From Climacteris rufus (Eukaryota > Chordata > Aves > Passeriformes > Climacteridae): a stretch of 64,000 nt of DNA. The position numbers and the translations under genes are program-made. Below are positions 1 through 14,000 of the stretch, in pieces. The stretch covers positions 273,817 to 337,816 of the forward strand of contig VZRZ01005138.1 in assembly GCA_013398175.1 (NCBI GenBank), given 5' to 3'. The notes beneath the pieces are model-generated. The model made no database searches. It saw nothing but the letters and a program-made list of their open reading frames with translations, and was not told the origin of the DNA. The number at the start of each line of letters is the position of its first letter. The first letter of the stretch is position 1.

Positions 1-3000
1 TACACAGGCAAAAGCACCAGCCTTGGTGCCAGGAGTTTATTCAGTTCATAACTTCTGGTCCACAGATTATGCCACGGTTGTTTGTCATTTTGTGCATATC
101 ATTGTAAAGTTACTTGTAGGGTAATTGTGACTAAAGCTGTAGGAGGTATTTGTAAGCCAGACTTAAATGTCACGATATTTGTGTGGAGATGTGTTTGGTA
201 TATGGTGGATGTGTTACTTAATCTGTGGTAGCTTTGTGGTTCACCATGTGCCTTTTTCTTACCTTTTACTTTATGCCATGTCACTATCTCAAGCTGTTGG
301 TTCCTTCATGTGCAGAAGGAGGCTGGAGGTTGCATTCTGATGTTAAATATTACATTTTTATGAACACAGTTATAATCTTTCATCAATTTTAGTAACCTGA
401 TTCTTCAATTTCACATTTTTTTCCTGGTTCCAACAGTTATTGCCATTTACTTGGCAGAGATGGGAGGAAGGTGACTGTTTCATCTAATTCATAGCTTAGA
501 AACTCATTTTGAGAAATAAAAACATATGCAGTTGATTTTCTGGGTTAAGTATGGCCCTGACAACTACTTGTCCCTTTCAGAAAATTATTAATAGGCTTAA
601 AATAATGTGGTTTAGCCTTTTAGCATTTTTTTTTTTAATTCTTGTCTGTCTTTGGGAATAGAAGAGAAAGTTAGGAATGTAGATTAATTTGTCTGCCTCT
701 TTATTAGTGCATTTGAGAAGTGCTTGACAAAGCTTTCTCCTGTATCTATTTAGAGATTGGGTTATTTGGAATAGGAGCTCTGCCAAATGACAATTTATAT
801 TGGATATATAAATATTTCCCCACCATCAATTTCCCTGTACTTGTCCATCTGGTATACAAATTTCATCCATCCCTTGACAAGACACCAAAGTAGAGCAACA
901 GAAACACCAGCACTGCTCTGCTGTGGTCACAGAGAGGCAGCTGCTGAACTAAGCCAGAGGGTGCTCAGGTTCTCTCTACCAGGAGGCACGAGAGCTCTCA
1001 AGAAACACTGAGTGACATCCACTCAAGAATTTCTGCCAATTCCTCTTTCTAAATGCAAGGCTGCCTGCCACCATCACTTCCTTTTGAACTATGATGTCAT
1101 GCAGTTGTGGTTGTGAATGGCCCCTCCTCAGCCTTTGTAAAGAGCTACTTTAAAAACAAAACCTGTTTGTTACATTCCTCTTCAACTACAGCAGTGACCT
1201 TGCTGATACCCCCATCTTCTTACAGTTCATTTTCAAAAATCTTTGATCTTCTTTGGTACATCTGTTGTAGGAATGCTAGTCTGCAGACTCACGTGTAAGA
1301 TGTATCAATTTACAGATGCAGACATGGAGAAAGACTATGCTAGCTTGCTCTTTGAATTCAGAGTTAAGTGATTATGCTGAAGCGTTTAGAGCCTGGAAAG
1401 GATTAACTGAGTGGCAGTAATGGTAGCCACTGTTTGTCCTTATGCCTTCTGCCCCTGCTCCCTACCCCAAATTATGCTTGACATTGACTTTTCTAGTCTG
1501 CTGGAGTGGAGGAAGGCTTGGTTGGATTTATTATTCTGTGATGAGATTAAAAATACCAACTTTTTCTGGCTTCAGAGGAGAGGTGGCAGAGCTGGGGAAA
1601 TGGTCCGTGCCTCTCTATGCCTTCATATAAACCAACAGGGGGTTTACTCTTTTCACAGGAATGGACAAACAGTCAAAATTTTAAACATTGGAAAAAACAT
1701 TCAAAGAAATTTTTGTTTACATTGGGAAGAGAAACAAAAAGGGAGAAAGGTTATGAGTAAACATCTGTGTATGTCTTTTGTTCAGTCTGAATTTGGCAAT
1801 GAGGTGAGCAGATAAGAGTTCATTTTGCTGTAGCTGGCAAAAGTTGGTGTATCACATATACAGTGTATGCACAGAACTGAGATGATATCCTACTTCTCTG
1901 TTAAGGAGTACCATTTTGTGGTATGAGAAACTCTGTATATATGTTATGATAATGAGTTGATTAAAATCTGTGTTAAAGTTGTATACTGAAGTTTATTTCA
2001 ACAACATTTGCAATTAGCATAGGAAAGAGTAAAATTCACTTCTGGCAAGATCATGAAATACTTTTTGCATTAAAATATGCACTGATCAAGGGTAATTTCC
2101 TGTGCTTTTAGAAGTTAAAAATTAGAATGCTAAAATTTGCACAAACTTGCTCTTGTTACTCAGGATTAAATCTTATTAAGGAGTGGAAGGGTTTGTACCA
2201 CTTTGATTATTTTTGTAGTTTTTTCTAAGCATTTCCAGTACACACCACGTGCTAGTTGCAAATCTGTGAGCCCAGATCAGAAAGCAGAACATAATCACCT
2301 GTGTTGTGGATGATAAGTGTAAATGGCTTACAGCCACTTCCCATGCTCAGTAAGAACCAAACACAAAGTATTTAAACATTCCTAAACACTTATTTTAATA
2401 GTTATCCAAGTTTAATGAGGAGGTACAGAACTCTGTTGTCTCTACCAAATAATAATTGTCTGGCCTTGGGTGGAAAGAAATGGATATTAAGAGGTCATAA
2501 TAAAGATGAAATAACGGGAAGAATCTTGCTAATTAGAATAGGTGAAGTTTATCATTACTCATTTATTTAGCGGAATTAAGTAGTCTTTTCTTCTCTTTGG
2601 GTTAGTTAATAGTGTGAGACTCCAAACCTTTTTCATTGTGGTTTAATTTCTTATATTAACCTTCTGAACTTTGCTGTACAGATGAAAGGTATAAAGCTGT
2701 AATGGCCTCTGCATTGCTATATGTTAAGCAGTGACACTGTATTTAGATGGTACACTGTTTTTTCTTCTCAGTGCTACAGGGAAAGACTTTGATTTACCCA
2801 TAATTGTTTTCTGTCAGCAGTGAAGTGCCTTTTGTGTCTGGATATTTACTTTTATTTGGCTACATTTAGTCAGAAATAAAATAGTAAACAAATTACTGAA
2901 ATTTAATCTTTGCAGATGTGGTTCCCTTTTCAGCCCTTTGAACATTGTTCTAAAACCATCTGGTACACCTAAATTTACATTTATGTGGTTGCTTTAGAAT

Positions 3001-4690
3001 GAGTATTTTCTGTTAAGGCTATTTCTGAAGGAGACAATAGTCTTCTTGAAGATGATCTTGTTGAAATTCTTCACATTGCACCATTGACTATTTGGAGTAT
3101 AGGCCCTAAGGCTCACACTGATGATTTTAACAACTCCTATTACACTATTGATTCCAGAAATCCAATGGAACTGCATAATACAGTTTTTTCCTAACTGTTT
3201 CCATCTATTATAATATCCATATTTGTAAACAAACCTTCATGATGGAGCAGATATTTTTTTCTTAAAAGTTTCTCCCTATTCAAAAGTCTGAATCAAAACC
3301 AGCTTGTCATATTGACTAAGAGATAAATTTGATGTTGCCTGGTCCATCTCCCTATACAGACACATTTTGACACAGTGTATTTGAGTGCTAATAATGACAT
3401 TAGAAGATGTTGGAAAGAGATCTAATTTGGCATGCAGAAGTGACTTTGCTGTCATCTCCTATTTTCTGCACAATTGACAGCAGTTACTTGGGGCTGAATT
3501 TTTCTTTCAGGTCAGATTTCCAAGGCATGAGGCTGTCTGTTAGAAACAGATAAGACCAAAACCAATACAGAAGTACTTGTTGCAAGTGTCAGCAGTGCTG
3601 AGGATTTAAAAAGGGTGCTTCAGTTTTCTGCTTATGACATGACACAACAACATGTATTTCACAAGTAATAAAATCCTACCAAGAACCCCATGTAAGTTTT
3701 TAAAATTCCTCACTGGGAAAATTTTGTAAAGGTAGTCTTATCTGGGAAGAATAATTTTTTTTTCAACTAAATATATCTATTTCGTCACACTCTCTAACCA
3801 GTACTGTGTAATTTTTTTTTACGAAATCAAAGTAAGTATAAATGCCCTCATGATCCAAAACAGGAAGTTGCATTTCAAGCTTTCATTGTCAGACAAATAA
3901 AATTTATATCTGTACCTCATTTTTACTGTGCAAGACACTCAAAAAGAATGTGAAAACATTATCAGAGGTAAACCCAAAACAATATACTTTCAAATATTTC
4001 CATAGATATTTCATGCACTGTCGGTTTTCAAACAGTCTATTTCATATCCCACCTCTTCCTTTCAGCAAAAACAACAAGGCTACTTAAAGTTTCTGTTGAT
4101 GAATGTTGCTATCAAAATTAACCCTGCAAAACTTCACTCAAAGACCACCTGTAAAGAATAAATTCTACCCAATTTGCTACTATACAGCTGTGCCAAGAGC
4201 TGCAGTGAAGCACTGTGCTGTGATCATCTGAGTCCTCCTTTTCTGAAGCTTGTGAGTGGTGAGGATACAAGGTCTCTACCACCCTGCCATCTCCTTTCCT
4301 GAAGTCTTTTCCTTTTGCGGATGTCCTTTGCCTTCCCTTTCCAAAGTAGGCTGAACTTTATAATGTCATAGTATTGACTTGACAGCAGTTGGTTTTATAA
4401 TAAAAGTTTTTATTTATTCTTGCATGCAGAGGAAGAGTGAGATAGAGTGAACATTTTTGAAATTAGTTTTTCTCATGACATAGAAGTGTTGTATAAAAAA
4501 GCTCAGATAGTTTTGTAACCAAAAACCAGTATGTCTGGCCTTGTCTGTCTCTCTGTCTGGGAATAGATGATACCTAAGAAACAGCAAAGAATGTTTTAAG
4601 AGTGTAGGATTACTTCCCTGGTACGCATTACAGGATCCACGCTACCCCCCCACCCCCGACTGTGGGAGAGTCTTGTAGCTTGCTCAGGAC
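1..4690. other. AT-rich non-coding stretch
   Basis: No gene is recognised here. The sequence is AT-rich, with short A or T runs and frequent stops in all frames. The longest open frame is 134 codons (1411-1815, plus) and shows no motif I recognise and no convincing splice-site frame, so I treat it as chance. A short C-rich run sits near the right end. I see no intact transposon, RNA gene or promoter. An intron or intergenic spacer is the simplest reading. Confidence 0.6.
4645..4657. repeat. Poly-C run
   Basis: A nearly pure run of C, interrupted by one A, in otherwise AT-rich DNA. It is a low-complexity tract with no assigned role. Confidence 0.7.
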
Positions 4691-5020
4691 TTCCTCAGCC
4701 AGAAGGACATCTTTATATGTAATAGCTTTTGATAAATTTTCTCCAGACACTTCCCCAAATTAGATAAATCTTTATCACATAATTCCCCTAGCAGTCAGTT
4801 CCTTCAGTTCAATTATTCAATGGATGAAGTGACTTCTCTTGATATTACCAGTTTCTCTTTTTGACCCTTGTTCTTGTGCTGGAAAAGATGGTGAGCAGTG
4901 ATTTCCCACTCACTGTCTTGGTCAGCTGCTATTGAATATGTGTCTATTTTTACCTCTGTTATCCTCGCCCAGGCTGAGGTACTGTGATCTATCTCATCAT
5001 CTTGCAGGCAGAATTTGTTT
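4690..5020 (-). mobile_element. Probable old CR1/L3-like LINE fragment, antisense
   Basis: The plus strand resembles the reverse complement of old vertebrate CR1/L3-type LINE 3' ends. It shows the order 'cttgttcttgtgctggaaaa' followed by a 'gtgagcagtgatttcccactc' type segment and pyrimidine-rich words before it, which is the layout I recall for such elements. It is too diverged to delimit by eye and no target duplication is visible. The call rests on remembered similarity and needs a repeat-library search. The alternative is unique intronic sequence. Confidence 0.3.
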
Positions 5021-5287
5021 CATACATTTTACCTTCCCTCTTACAGCTTCTAGCTGAAGTACATGTCAAAGTGGAACTACACAAAAGTATTAAAGCGGTC
5101 AGTATTATATTTTTATGCAGATGTGCTCAGATACTCTATTTTCTGTTCTCTGCTCCTTTCCTAATAATTTCTAATACAGCTTTTTGACAGCTACAGAAAT
5201 TTTTTAATAGTCCTGAAATTTTGACAATTCAGTTACTCAGTATAACCTCAAAACCTCTATTCTGATTGGTCACAAATAGCCCAGACC

Positions 5288-5318
5288 ACATACACACACA
5301 CACACACACATATATATC
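5288..5318. repeat. (CA)n/(TA)n dinucleotide microsatellite
   Basis: About ten CA units run directly into a short TA run. It is a pure dinucleotide tract, probably length-polymorphic. An open frame of 106 codons runs through it but is not a believable gene. Confidence 0.95.
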
Positions 5319-5765
5319 TGGAAATTCCTTTATCTCCTCCTACCTCTCCTGCTTCATGTGTATCGCTTCATATTTTTATTTTGAATTTAATCTGGTTTTG
5401 TATCTAGCACTCGTTAGTTTTGTAAATTTCTTTTGTGATCGTTCATTGTTTCTAAGTTTTTTGGCTTGTAACAAGAGGAGTATTTCCAGTAAGCACGTTT
5501 ATATCCCTATTCGCTCTGTTTTTAGACTGTTTAGGAAATTTTTGTTTCACAAACTTGAGCACACATCCCTGAGAAAGCCCATCTGAAAGCAACCTGTAGG
5601 TTATGCTTCACTCTTGAAACAAAAGCAGCAGTGCCTGTTTGTGCACTTCTGTCACCTGCCTCCTAAAAAGCTGGCTTGTAAATCAGACTTGCAACATTAG
5701 CAGAATTTGGGGAAAGCATGTGTTTAAATTGTACAGGGATGCGAGTTATAACCTGTCCCCTGCAG

Positions 5766-5801
5766 TGTGAGGACATGGCCCTGCAGGAAGACCCTTGGAG
5801 G
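5766..5801 (+). other. Exon-like 36-nt segment, weak
   Basis: A pyrimidine-rich acceptor (cctgtcccctgcag) is followed by 36 nt and then a donor gtgagt. The 36 nt read without stops in one frame as CEDMALQEDPWR and would keep phase. The segment lies in AT-rich DNA with no supporting neighbour. Short segments framed by good splice sites occur by chance in long introns, so this is only a candidate micro-exon. Confidence 0.12.
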
Positions 5802-7488
5802 GTGAGTTTGCACACTGAAAGATGCTGTAGGTAGAGGATTCATGTTCTGGCAATATGGCAAGAAGTCTTTAAGCTGAAGAATGTGGTTTAATTTGGTCTA
5901 AGAGATTAATTTCACAACTAGGTCTCGTGAGTACAGTCTGAAGAGTGACTGAAGTTGTGCAGTGGGCCAGATGCTGTTGATGTTAGTTCAGCTTCTTCAG
6001 CAATTCATTGTGTGAAAATAAATCTTTGTTCTCTGGAAAAAGATGCATCTTTGAATTTCCCTATCCTTACTAATTGCTCTAATTAATTTTAATAGTTTAT
6101 TATCAATATAAATTATTTACTAAAATCTATAATGAAAATACTCAATACTCAAAAGAAGTTCTGAAATATTTGGAGTGAAATTGTGTTTTCACTCCATGTT
6201 TGCAAGTGTGTTACCAATAATACGAGAATATATATATTTATTTTCATTCAGAGTGGAGAAGGAGTGGGAATATTCAAGAACTATGGTTTAATCTAGTGAA
6301 CAGTTTTGCTTCTCAGTTCTTTCCCTGCCAGATCAGGCTTTGAAAAATAGTGAAACTATTTTGAGATTTTAATAAACAATCCAGGAAATTGGAAGTTTTC
6401 CTTTTGACAGTTTCAAGATGAAGTGTTTTAACTTTAGTATCAAAAATAATTTTTCATCTTTAAGCATCTTTTTAAAAGAGGCAAAAAGCAATTTCTTGTG
6501 GAGATGACTGATCTTGATCATGGGTGATGTCATGTCCTGTTGGATTAACAATGCAAGGAAAGTAGCTTGGGTCCTTCTGAAGATACATTTGCTCTGTAAA
6601 AAATAGAAATCTTCTGGTTTGGGGTTGTAATGAAATATGTTTCATAATTACCTAAGAGTAGTAAGGAAATAAAAGGAAAAATTTTATATGGTGTTTAAGA
6701 GTGTCTGGATTATCTGTTCTGCAAGTTGCTGAGCACATAAGGAGTGGCGCATCTTTCCCAGCAGGAAGGATTGGAGGAATTGCCCCTCTGTGCTGGTCAG
6801 CAGACCTCAGCCCCATATTAGAGTAAATCTGACTCATGATGGTTTTAAAATATGAGACCTGAAGCTGGCGTAATATACATATTAATTTTTATCCATTTCT
6901 AGGTAAGTGTTTTGAGCTTCATTCACAATTTCATTTATTGTGTTTTTGCAATAAATTGTGAACAAGTGACACCAAGGGTAGTGGTGGATGTAGAACCAGA
7001 CACATGAGCAATTGACAATATGAATATCTAGTGAAACAGAAAATAGACAGCAAACAAATATTACCCTTTAGTTATAAGATGTATTATGTCATCACTGAAG
7101 TGTGGTTTTTACTAGGCCAGTATTTTGATCTGGTAAACAATTATCATCTACTAAAATGGCACTGATAGATCAAAGATCAAAAAGCTAATGCCATGCCAGG
7201 ATATAATTTTACAGCCCTATAAATTTCAAATAAATTATTAGGGCAGAAAGAACAAGCATGTTGAATATTTTTTCATTTGATGGCAAGGAATACAAATAGT
7301 TTAGAAATAATTTTCTCATAAAATGGAGTATGTGACCAAGCTACTCCCTGAATAGTTAAAATGAAGTGCACAAGGTACAGCAAAAATGAGATAATAAATT
7401 GTGTGTATTCTTTTAGTTTATTTTTGTTTGTAATAAAACTTAATTTCTTTCGGAAGCATATATTTACAGTCTTTTCTGCTACTCTTAC

Positions 7489-7564
7489 CTTCCCGGTAAT
7501 AAATTTTACACCATGCTGTGTAAGGCAAGTAATACGATAGCCAATGATCAGGCTCGCAGTAAAA
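7489..7564 (-). other. Exon-like 76-nt segment, minus strand, weak
   Basis: Read on the minus strand, an acceptor ending 'attttag' is followed by 76 nt and a donor gtaaga. One frame stays open and continues beyond as part of a 104-codon open frame. The segment contains several CpG sites, unlike its surroundings. The polypyrimidine tract is poor, which lowers confidence. No protein family is recognised. Confidence 0.13.
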
Positions 7565-10500
7565 CTAAAATACTGATAACTATTCACAGGACTGTGGTGA
7601 GCTGAGGCTACCCTTATCTGTGTTCAGGCTGGTCTCAGTCAAGCTCTGAGAGTCTCCAGGAAGAACAGCCCTTTCCAAAGCTTGGTTATTCAGGCCAAAC
7701 AACCTCCAAATTGGTCAGGTTTGGTGAACGTGGCTTGTGCTGTGGCTGTGTCTTCAGGTGAGCATCCCACCTTGCTTCCCCTGTCCCTCACCTGTGCCAG
7801 TGAGTTGGCATCGCTGCTCCGCTGCCACTGCTCAGGAAGCGACGTGGCCACTTTGCTCCTTCCTGGATTTCCTCTTGCCAGAGAAATAGCCAAGCTTAAC
7901 AGCAGTGGGTGGTGCCAGCGCTCCACAACAAAGTTTCATCTGCCATGGGACTTGGTCAAGGTTAGTCTTCTGCCTGTCACTGGAGCAGTTGTCTTGTTAA
8001 GTGGAGGAAAAGTGTTGTCACAGTTCTTCACTTTTAGCTGTGGTTCCCTTTCCCCCTTTTCCCCCATTTCCTCTTTCCTTTTGTTTCCCCTTTCCCTCCA
8101 TTTCTGTGAGCAGTCAAAACCAATATAACATGCTATGTTTAATTAGCTGTATGGAAGTGTATTTTACAGTTGAGTATATCTACTTGAAAAGGGCTCTCCA
8201 CTGCTTTCTCTGCAGTTAGAAAAGTTTCTTAAACATGAGCCTAGATGAGTTAAACAGATTTTATTTCTGATTATATTCACTGTGTGATCAATCCTGTGTG
8301 TAAGGTGCTTGTGCAATATCTTAGCTTTCTTCAAGGAGTCTGTAACATTCATCTCTTCCCAAGCAAGGTGTTGTAGGACAGGATTTTTCTACTAAAATGT
8401 GTTTAGTTTAATACCAATGGTCCTTAAAGCCTCTTAGGTTGCTGCTGGGTTGCAGTGTCTGGGGAAGAGAAAGCTGCAAGAAGAAGATGAGCCAAATAAT
8501 TTTTGTGGGATAGTTATCCTCAAACTGAGGGTCCTGTCAGCTCCCTGTCAAGTCTTGGGGATAAGTTTGTTCCAGCATCAAGCTAGCTGGACAAAACTTG
8601 TTCATGCATGGTGCCGCTTACTCCCTTGCCCCCCTCCACTGCATTAGAATGGGACTTGTCCAGGTGCTGCACATGCAGGTGCCCCCAGCACCTGACAGAG
8701 GTGGGAGCCAGATGGGTTAGGTGCTGCCCTTCCCCTGTGGAACTGAAGTTACTGCCCATGTTCTACAAGAGTGAAAGGCCTTGGATGCTTCCTCCCTTCT
8801 TTCTCTTCCCTCTCTTTCCTTTCTGCACATTACATGAAGCCATGTGGGAAATGCTGGAGAGGTTTGAAGGGTCTGGGTACTGCTTTTGTGGAGATGTGTT
8901 GAAAAGTTGTGATAAAGATGCCTTGTTTGGATATTCCTGTGTAATCTTTGAAAGTTTCCATGGGAACTTACTGCTGACCTTTGTACTTTGATGCCTAGAT
9001 GCTTGTTACATGGATGCCCTAAACCTTCTGTCTATATTAAGACAATTATTTTGATATTTTGTTTTTTACAAGATTATTGTGACTTGAACTGCTTTTCTCA
9101 TGACTCATGAGAATGGCAATTGGTAACCCACTAATATTTCTGCCCACAAGGGTTTGTAATTTTAGAAGTAATCACTTTGTGGCTGATGTAAATTTTGTAA
9201 TGAGAAATACTAGATTTATGACTGCAGGATTTCTCACAGACTGTTTTATTGCTTAGAGGAATTGCTTTCTCTGTTGGGAAAATCCATCATTAGATGTCTG
9301 CCTCAAATGTTTTGTGGGCGGTTTATGCTTTGAGAATGTTAATGCAATCATTGAAACAATAATGATGATTTGAGATACTATAATTGTTCCCTTTTCCTTC
9401 ACTCCACACACAGAATGAGCTGCAAGTGAAGCTAGGTATGGGTTCGTAAGGGGACAGACAGCCAGAACGTGAGTAATTGCAATGTGTGGTTGTTGGGTCC
9501 TTGCCCCACCTTTTAGGTTTATTCCACCTTCCTGCAATAGGTAACTGATTTCTGTACATACTAGCTGAGAAGAGTTACTTAAAAGAGTACAGGATCTGTC
9601 ACAGTGATGATGACAACTGATTCTGAGGAAAGTTTTTACTGATGCATTTTTGCACGGAACCTGTGTAGGTAAAAGTACTGCCCACCTGTGGGATTGAAGT
9701 CCTTGGGTGAGATGTTAGGGGCAGAAACCCTTTGCAGTTCCTAATGAAGGTCAGGCCCCAAACATGTGAATTTCTCAGACCTGCTGGAATTCAGATGTTT
9801 CTGGGCATGCCTGCTGGATGTGGAAATTTTGGGACCTACTTAGCTTTTTGCTTAGTATCTCCAGGGTTAGTTGATGTAGGTTTTGAGGATTAAAGTTCTG
9901 TTTTGAAATATAAAATATGGGTACCTAAGACCGAAATAAGTTGTGGATCTGCGGCAAGGTTGGCTGCGTAGGCACATGCTCTCCAGGGATGTGTTGAAGC
10001 AGCTCTGTACAGCATGGCTCTGCTGCGTGGTTGCTGGGTGGTGGGCACTGCCTGGGGGCTCTGCAGCTCCTCAGCCTGGTTCTGAGCACTGCTGGGTGAG
10101 CCTGGGCAGAAGGGTACTTGGCTTATCAGCTCTTTCTGTTACGCCCTTGTAATAATGAACTAGTCCGACCTGGGAGCACTAGACAATAACTGCATGAACA
10201 TGACTCTTATTGCAGCTAAGGAAGCTGCTGCTGTTATGTACAGCTTTATTTTCTGTTTATTTGCGCTTTCACTGCTAGTGGAGTATGTATATGCTTTTGT
10301 ATCTAAGTGAAGGTAGCTGCTAAGCTTTCTATTCTAATTTAGTATCATTTTGCCAGCTCTATGCCGATAGCACATCTCAGCAGAGAAACTGCTTCAGTCA
10401 GCAAGGTCTTTCCTTCATGAGTGTGTGTCTATCAAAAGAAATAGAAAAGGGAATGATCTTAAAAACATCATGTTTTGAAGCACCACCATGTAACCTCTAG

Positions 10501-10977
10501 TGCCTTAATTTCTTAAATATATTTTTCCTACATGTACTGTAGCACTGTTAAAGGCATCTGTTTCCTGGAGCACAAAGAGCAGGGTAGAGAGGAAGGTGGG
10601 AACCTATCTTTGTCTCAGTCACTCACCTGCTCCTTTTACATCCTGCTATATCTCATTTTGCCCCAATGCTTGCTTTTAAGGACCCAACTGACCCTTGTGT
10701 CACTTCACTGCTTCTGTGAAGCTTCATTGTTGTGTGGATTAGCATTTCTTTTCATTTTCTGCTTTCTGTGTGCAATAGGTGTATTCTGGGTGGAAACATA
10801 TGCTACTGGAGAATCACCTGCGATGTATTGGAGTTTCAAATCTTTGTCTGATTTAGTATATTTTTGCTTTTTAATGTAATTCATTTTTGCACTGCTGATC
10901 TTATTCTGTATTGAAACAGCACATTTGTGCATGATTCAAGTTCATTTCTGGAAACCAGTTTCAATAACTTTCATTTA

Positions 10978-11001
10978 TTTAAACTATTAAAATAGTTTAA
11001 A
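10978..11001. repeat. Perfect AT-rich inverted repeat
   Basis: Arms of 11 bp (tttaaactatt and its exact reverse complement) are separated by two bases. It can form a small cruciform or hairpin. It is AT-rich enough to be chance in a window this size, and no function is inferred. Confidence 0.8.
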
Positions 11002-14000
11002 ATACAGAGAACAGTACCACTCTCGCTCTCCATTTAAATTGCTGCTCTAACCATTGAAATGGGTTTGAAATAAAGTATCTTGGGTTCTGCTTGACCTGAT
11101 TCAATGTAAAACTTAAAAAGTAGAATTACTGAAAAGATAGTCAGATGCATTCCCTATTTGGCTCAGGCTATTGAAATGAGAATGGCATGAGTTTGCCACA
11201 GCTATTAATATGATATTAATCCAGGGTATATTATATATTGCTTTAAAGTCTTATCAGGAGGACTGGATATCCTTTTATAATATGTTCTTTTGCTTTTTCT
11301 ATACGCTGATATTTTGTAGATGAGCCATTGCTCAATATGTAAAGTCTAAATGGCTCTTCTTATTTGATCAAGTATGATGTTATTGAATGCCTTACAAAAA
11401 GACTGTACCCTCTGCACATTAAGATTGAGTCTGGTGCTTATTACAAAATCCAGACTTTTCAGATGCTAAATGTGTGCTCTATCTTACAAGCTAAAAATGG
11501 TAGACTCCTGGCAGTTTTGGGCTGTTGAGGCTAAATGACTCTCTTATGTCCATCCTCTCTTTTGTCCCTATGTTTTTTGTGTTAGGCCCTAGTTCTTAGC
11601 AGTATTAAATATCTCTGTGGATCCAGATGGCTAGTAAGTAGTAATGCCATTACAGTCTCTATTTTCTGAATCAAGGCTCTTGCTATTTTGACTTTGCCTA
11701 TAGAATATCACCGTAGAAATATTAGATGTTAACATGGTGATAGCTTATATGGTGTCTTCGATTTGCTGTTATTTTTAGGTTGATAAGATGTGTACTATAA
11801 ACTTGTGCTGCTTAAGTTTGCTTCGGCCTTTCTTCATTTATAGGTGGGTTTTCAGATGCACAAAGGAAAGTTTTTATATCCTCTCTATGTACAGTCATTT
11901 CTGTGATATCTCTTTGCTTCCATGTAAGTAAGCAGTTCAAGAATTTCTTGGTTCATTTCTCCTCTTCTGATGACAATCTCATAAGAAATTTGCTTGAAAA
12001 CCAAAGAATTCAAGTCTCTTGTCTGCTTCTATGAATAGTCTCTCCCTTTCTGTCCTCTAATTTTTTATTAATTTATTTTTAAAATAAATTGTTCTGTGCC
12101 CAGTTTATCAATCTTTGTTGGCAGTGTGTTGATAGGAACTTTATTTCCATGGCCTACTCTCTCTGAGATAATTAAAATTTAAAAAGTCTACTCCTGTTTT
12201 TCTGCACTCTGTTCACTCTGTTCAGCACACTGGCAGCAGTGGCACAGTCTAGTCCTTCACCCTGTCCAGTGTTCAGCTTCCCATTCATCAAGCTTAATAA
12301 TAATCAGAGAGCTCGCACATAGAGGGAGGTATTGATTGTCATTAAAATGTTGGATTATGTCTTAAGGAGTCTAGTTTTGCTCCTTACTGTCACAGCACCT
12401 AATTGAATTTGGATGGATAAAACTATTTCTAGGCTACATCTGATGCATGATGGTGAACACATTGTTTAAGTATATAAGCCCTTTGAAATAGGGAACATTA
12501 TAAAAAGTTAGTGGAGTGACAAGAATAATGATCTTATTTTGGAAGGAGTGCAGATACCCTTCAAGAAAACAGAAGAAAAAATAAAAGGAAAAGAGCTAAT
12601 AAACATGGATAGTGGAACTACTCATCAAAGATTCATAAAAGAGGTCATGAAAAGCAAACTTCCTAATTTGATTTTTTTAGAAAATTATTAAAGAATGGAA
12701 AGTGAGATGTATGCAGATTGGATTGCTCCTGAAAGATGTTATTAAATACAAGTGTCACTTGGTTTTATTTGGTTAGGTTATTCATAAAATGGACTGCATA
12801 GCTATCTATGTAGACTTACTGAAAAAGCGTGAGAACTCCTTAAAGCTTTCCCTAGGCTTCTCTTTTTCCATAAATTTTGTGGCTTCTGCATAGGTGGGGG
12901 AAAATGTTCATTTGATCCACATCTCACTTCATGCACCAATTCCAGAATGCAGAAGAAAAACTGACTTGTATCTGAATAGGAAAAAAAAAAGTTCTGTCAT
13001 CATATAAGAAAATTTAGTGGAACAACCACTAAGAAAAGCATAAACAATGTGTAATAGATGTAGCTGAATACAAAAATAAATGCATGAAATAATATTATGT
13101 GCCTTTCAGGTTTGAGTTGTAGTCTTCTCTAGGAATTGCTAATTCCAACTGCTAATGTTGCAGTGATTGATAAAAATGCAAATATATTAATGGTACATTA
13201 CTACATTTTTAGTTGGATCCATACAAGTACAAAATAGGCATAGAGTTGTCAGAGCTGGTAAACACAAAATTGAAGCTGGGTTGTGAAATGAAATAATGCT
13301 TGAATTCAGCCTACAAGTTAAACTGTTTTTGAGAAAGTCATCAAAAACCATGGACTTATTTAATGGATAAACTGGACCTTATGTTGACAGATTACTGTTC
13401 AAAAGTATTTTAAGAAGATTGCAAAACCTTTCTTTGTGCAAAAGGTGTAATTAAATATGCATACAGTGATTTAAGATACATTAGGAAAAAAAGTAGTCAA
13501 ATGCTTAACTCTAGCTGCAGTTATTTGACGACCCTTCTCTCCAGTATGGTCTTTGTATCCCTTGCACATGCAAATTCCTACTCTTCCTTGTACAGGGGGC
13601 AGCTGAGGCCACTCCATTTCCCTTACAACATTTCGTCTTTTAAAAATTAGCATGTTATAGGTGGAGAGAAACACTCTACAACATTAAACCTGCATGTGCT
13701 ATTTTATTTTGAAACTGGTGGAAAATTAAAAAAAACAAACTGAAACCAACCCAAACCCAACAAAACAAACAACCCACTAGCAAATGAATGTTTGGTGACC
13801 CTTTTGCTCTCCATCTCCAAAGAGGATTTCAGCCACATGCCAGTGGTTGTGTGAGGGTTACAGGGCAGACTTGGGGAATGAAAATCAGATCTCTTTGACT
13901 AAGTCATGTTGTCTTTTCTCCTTTTGAAACGGACCTACATCTACCTATTAGTTAGGATGCTTTCAGTAATTGTTACAAGTAAAATACCTATCTCTTTTGC

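Noticed and set aside
5266..5586. 106-codon open frame across the CA repeat
   Set aside because: The frame is created by the dinucleotide repeat (His-Thr run) and shows no recognisable protein features.
7682..8128. 148-codon plus-strand open frame as a gene
   Set aside because: Runs into a pyrimidine-rich tract giving Ser/Phe/Pro repeats; no motif recognised.
10629..10760. Minus-strand exon ending at a strong gtgagt donor
   Set aside because: No acceptor with a pyrimidine tract and no open frame near the donor.
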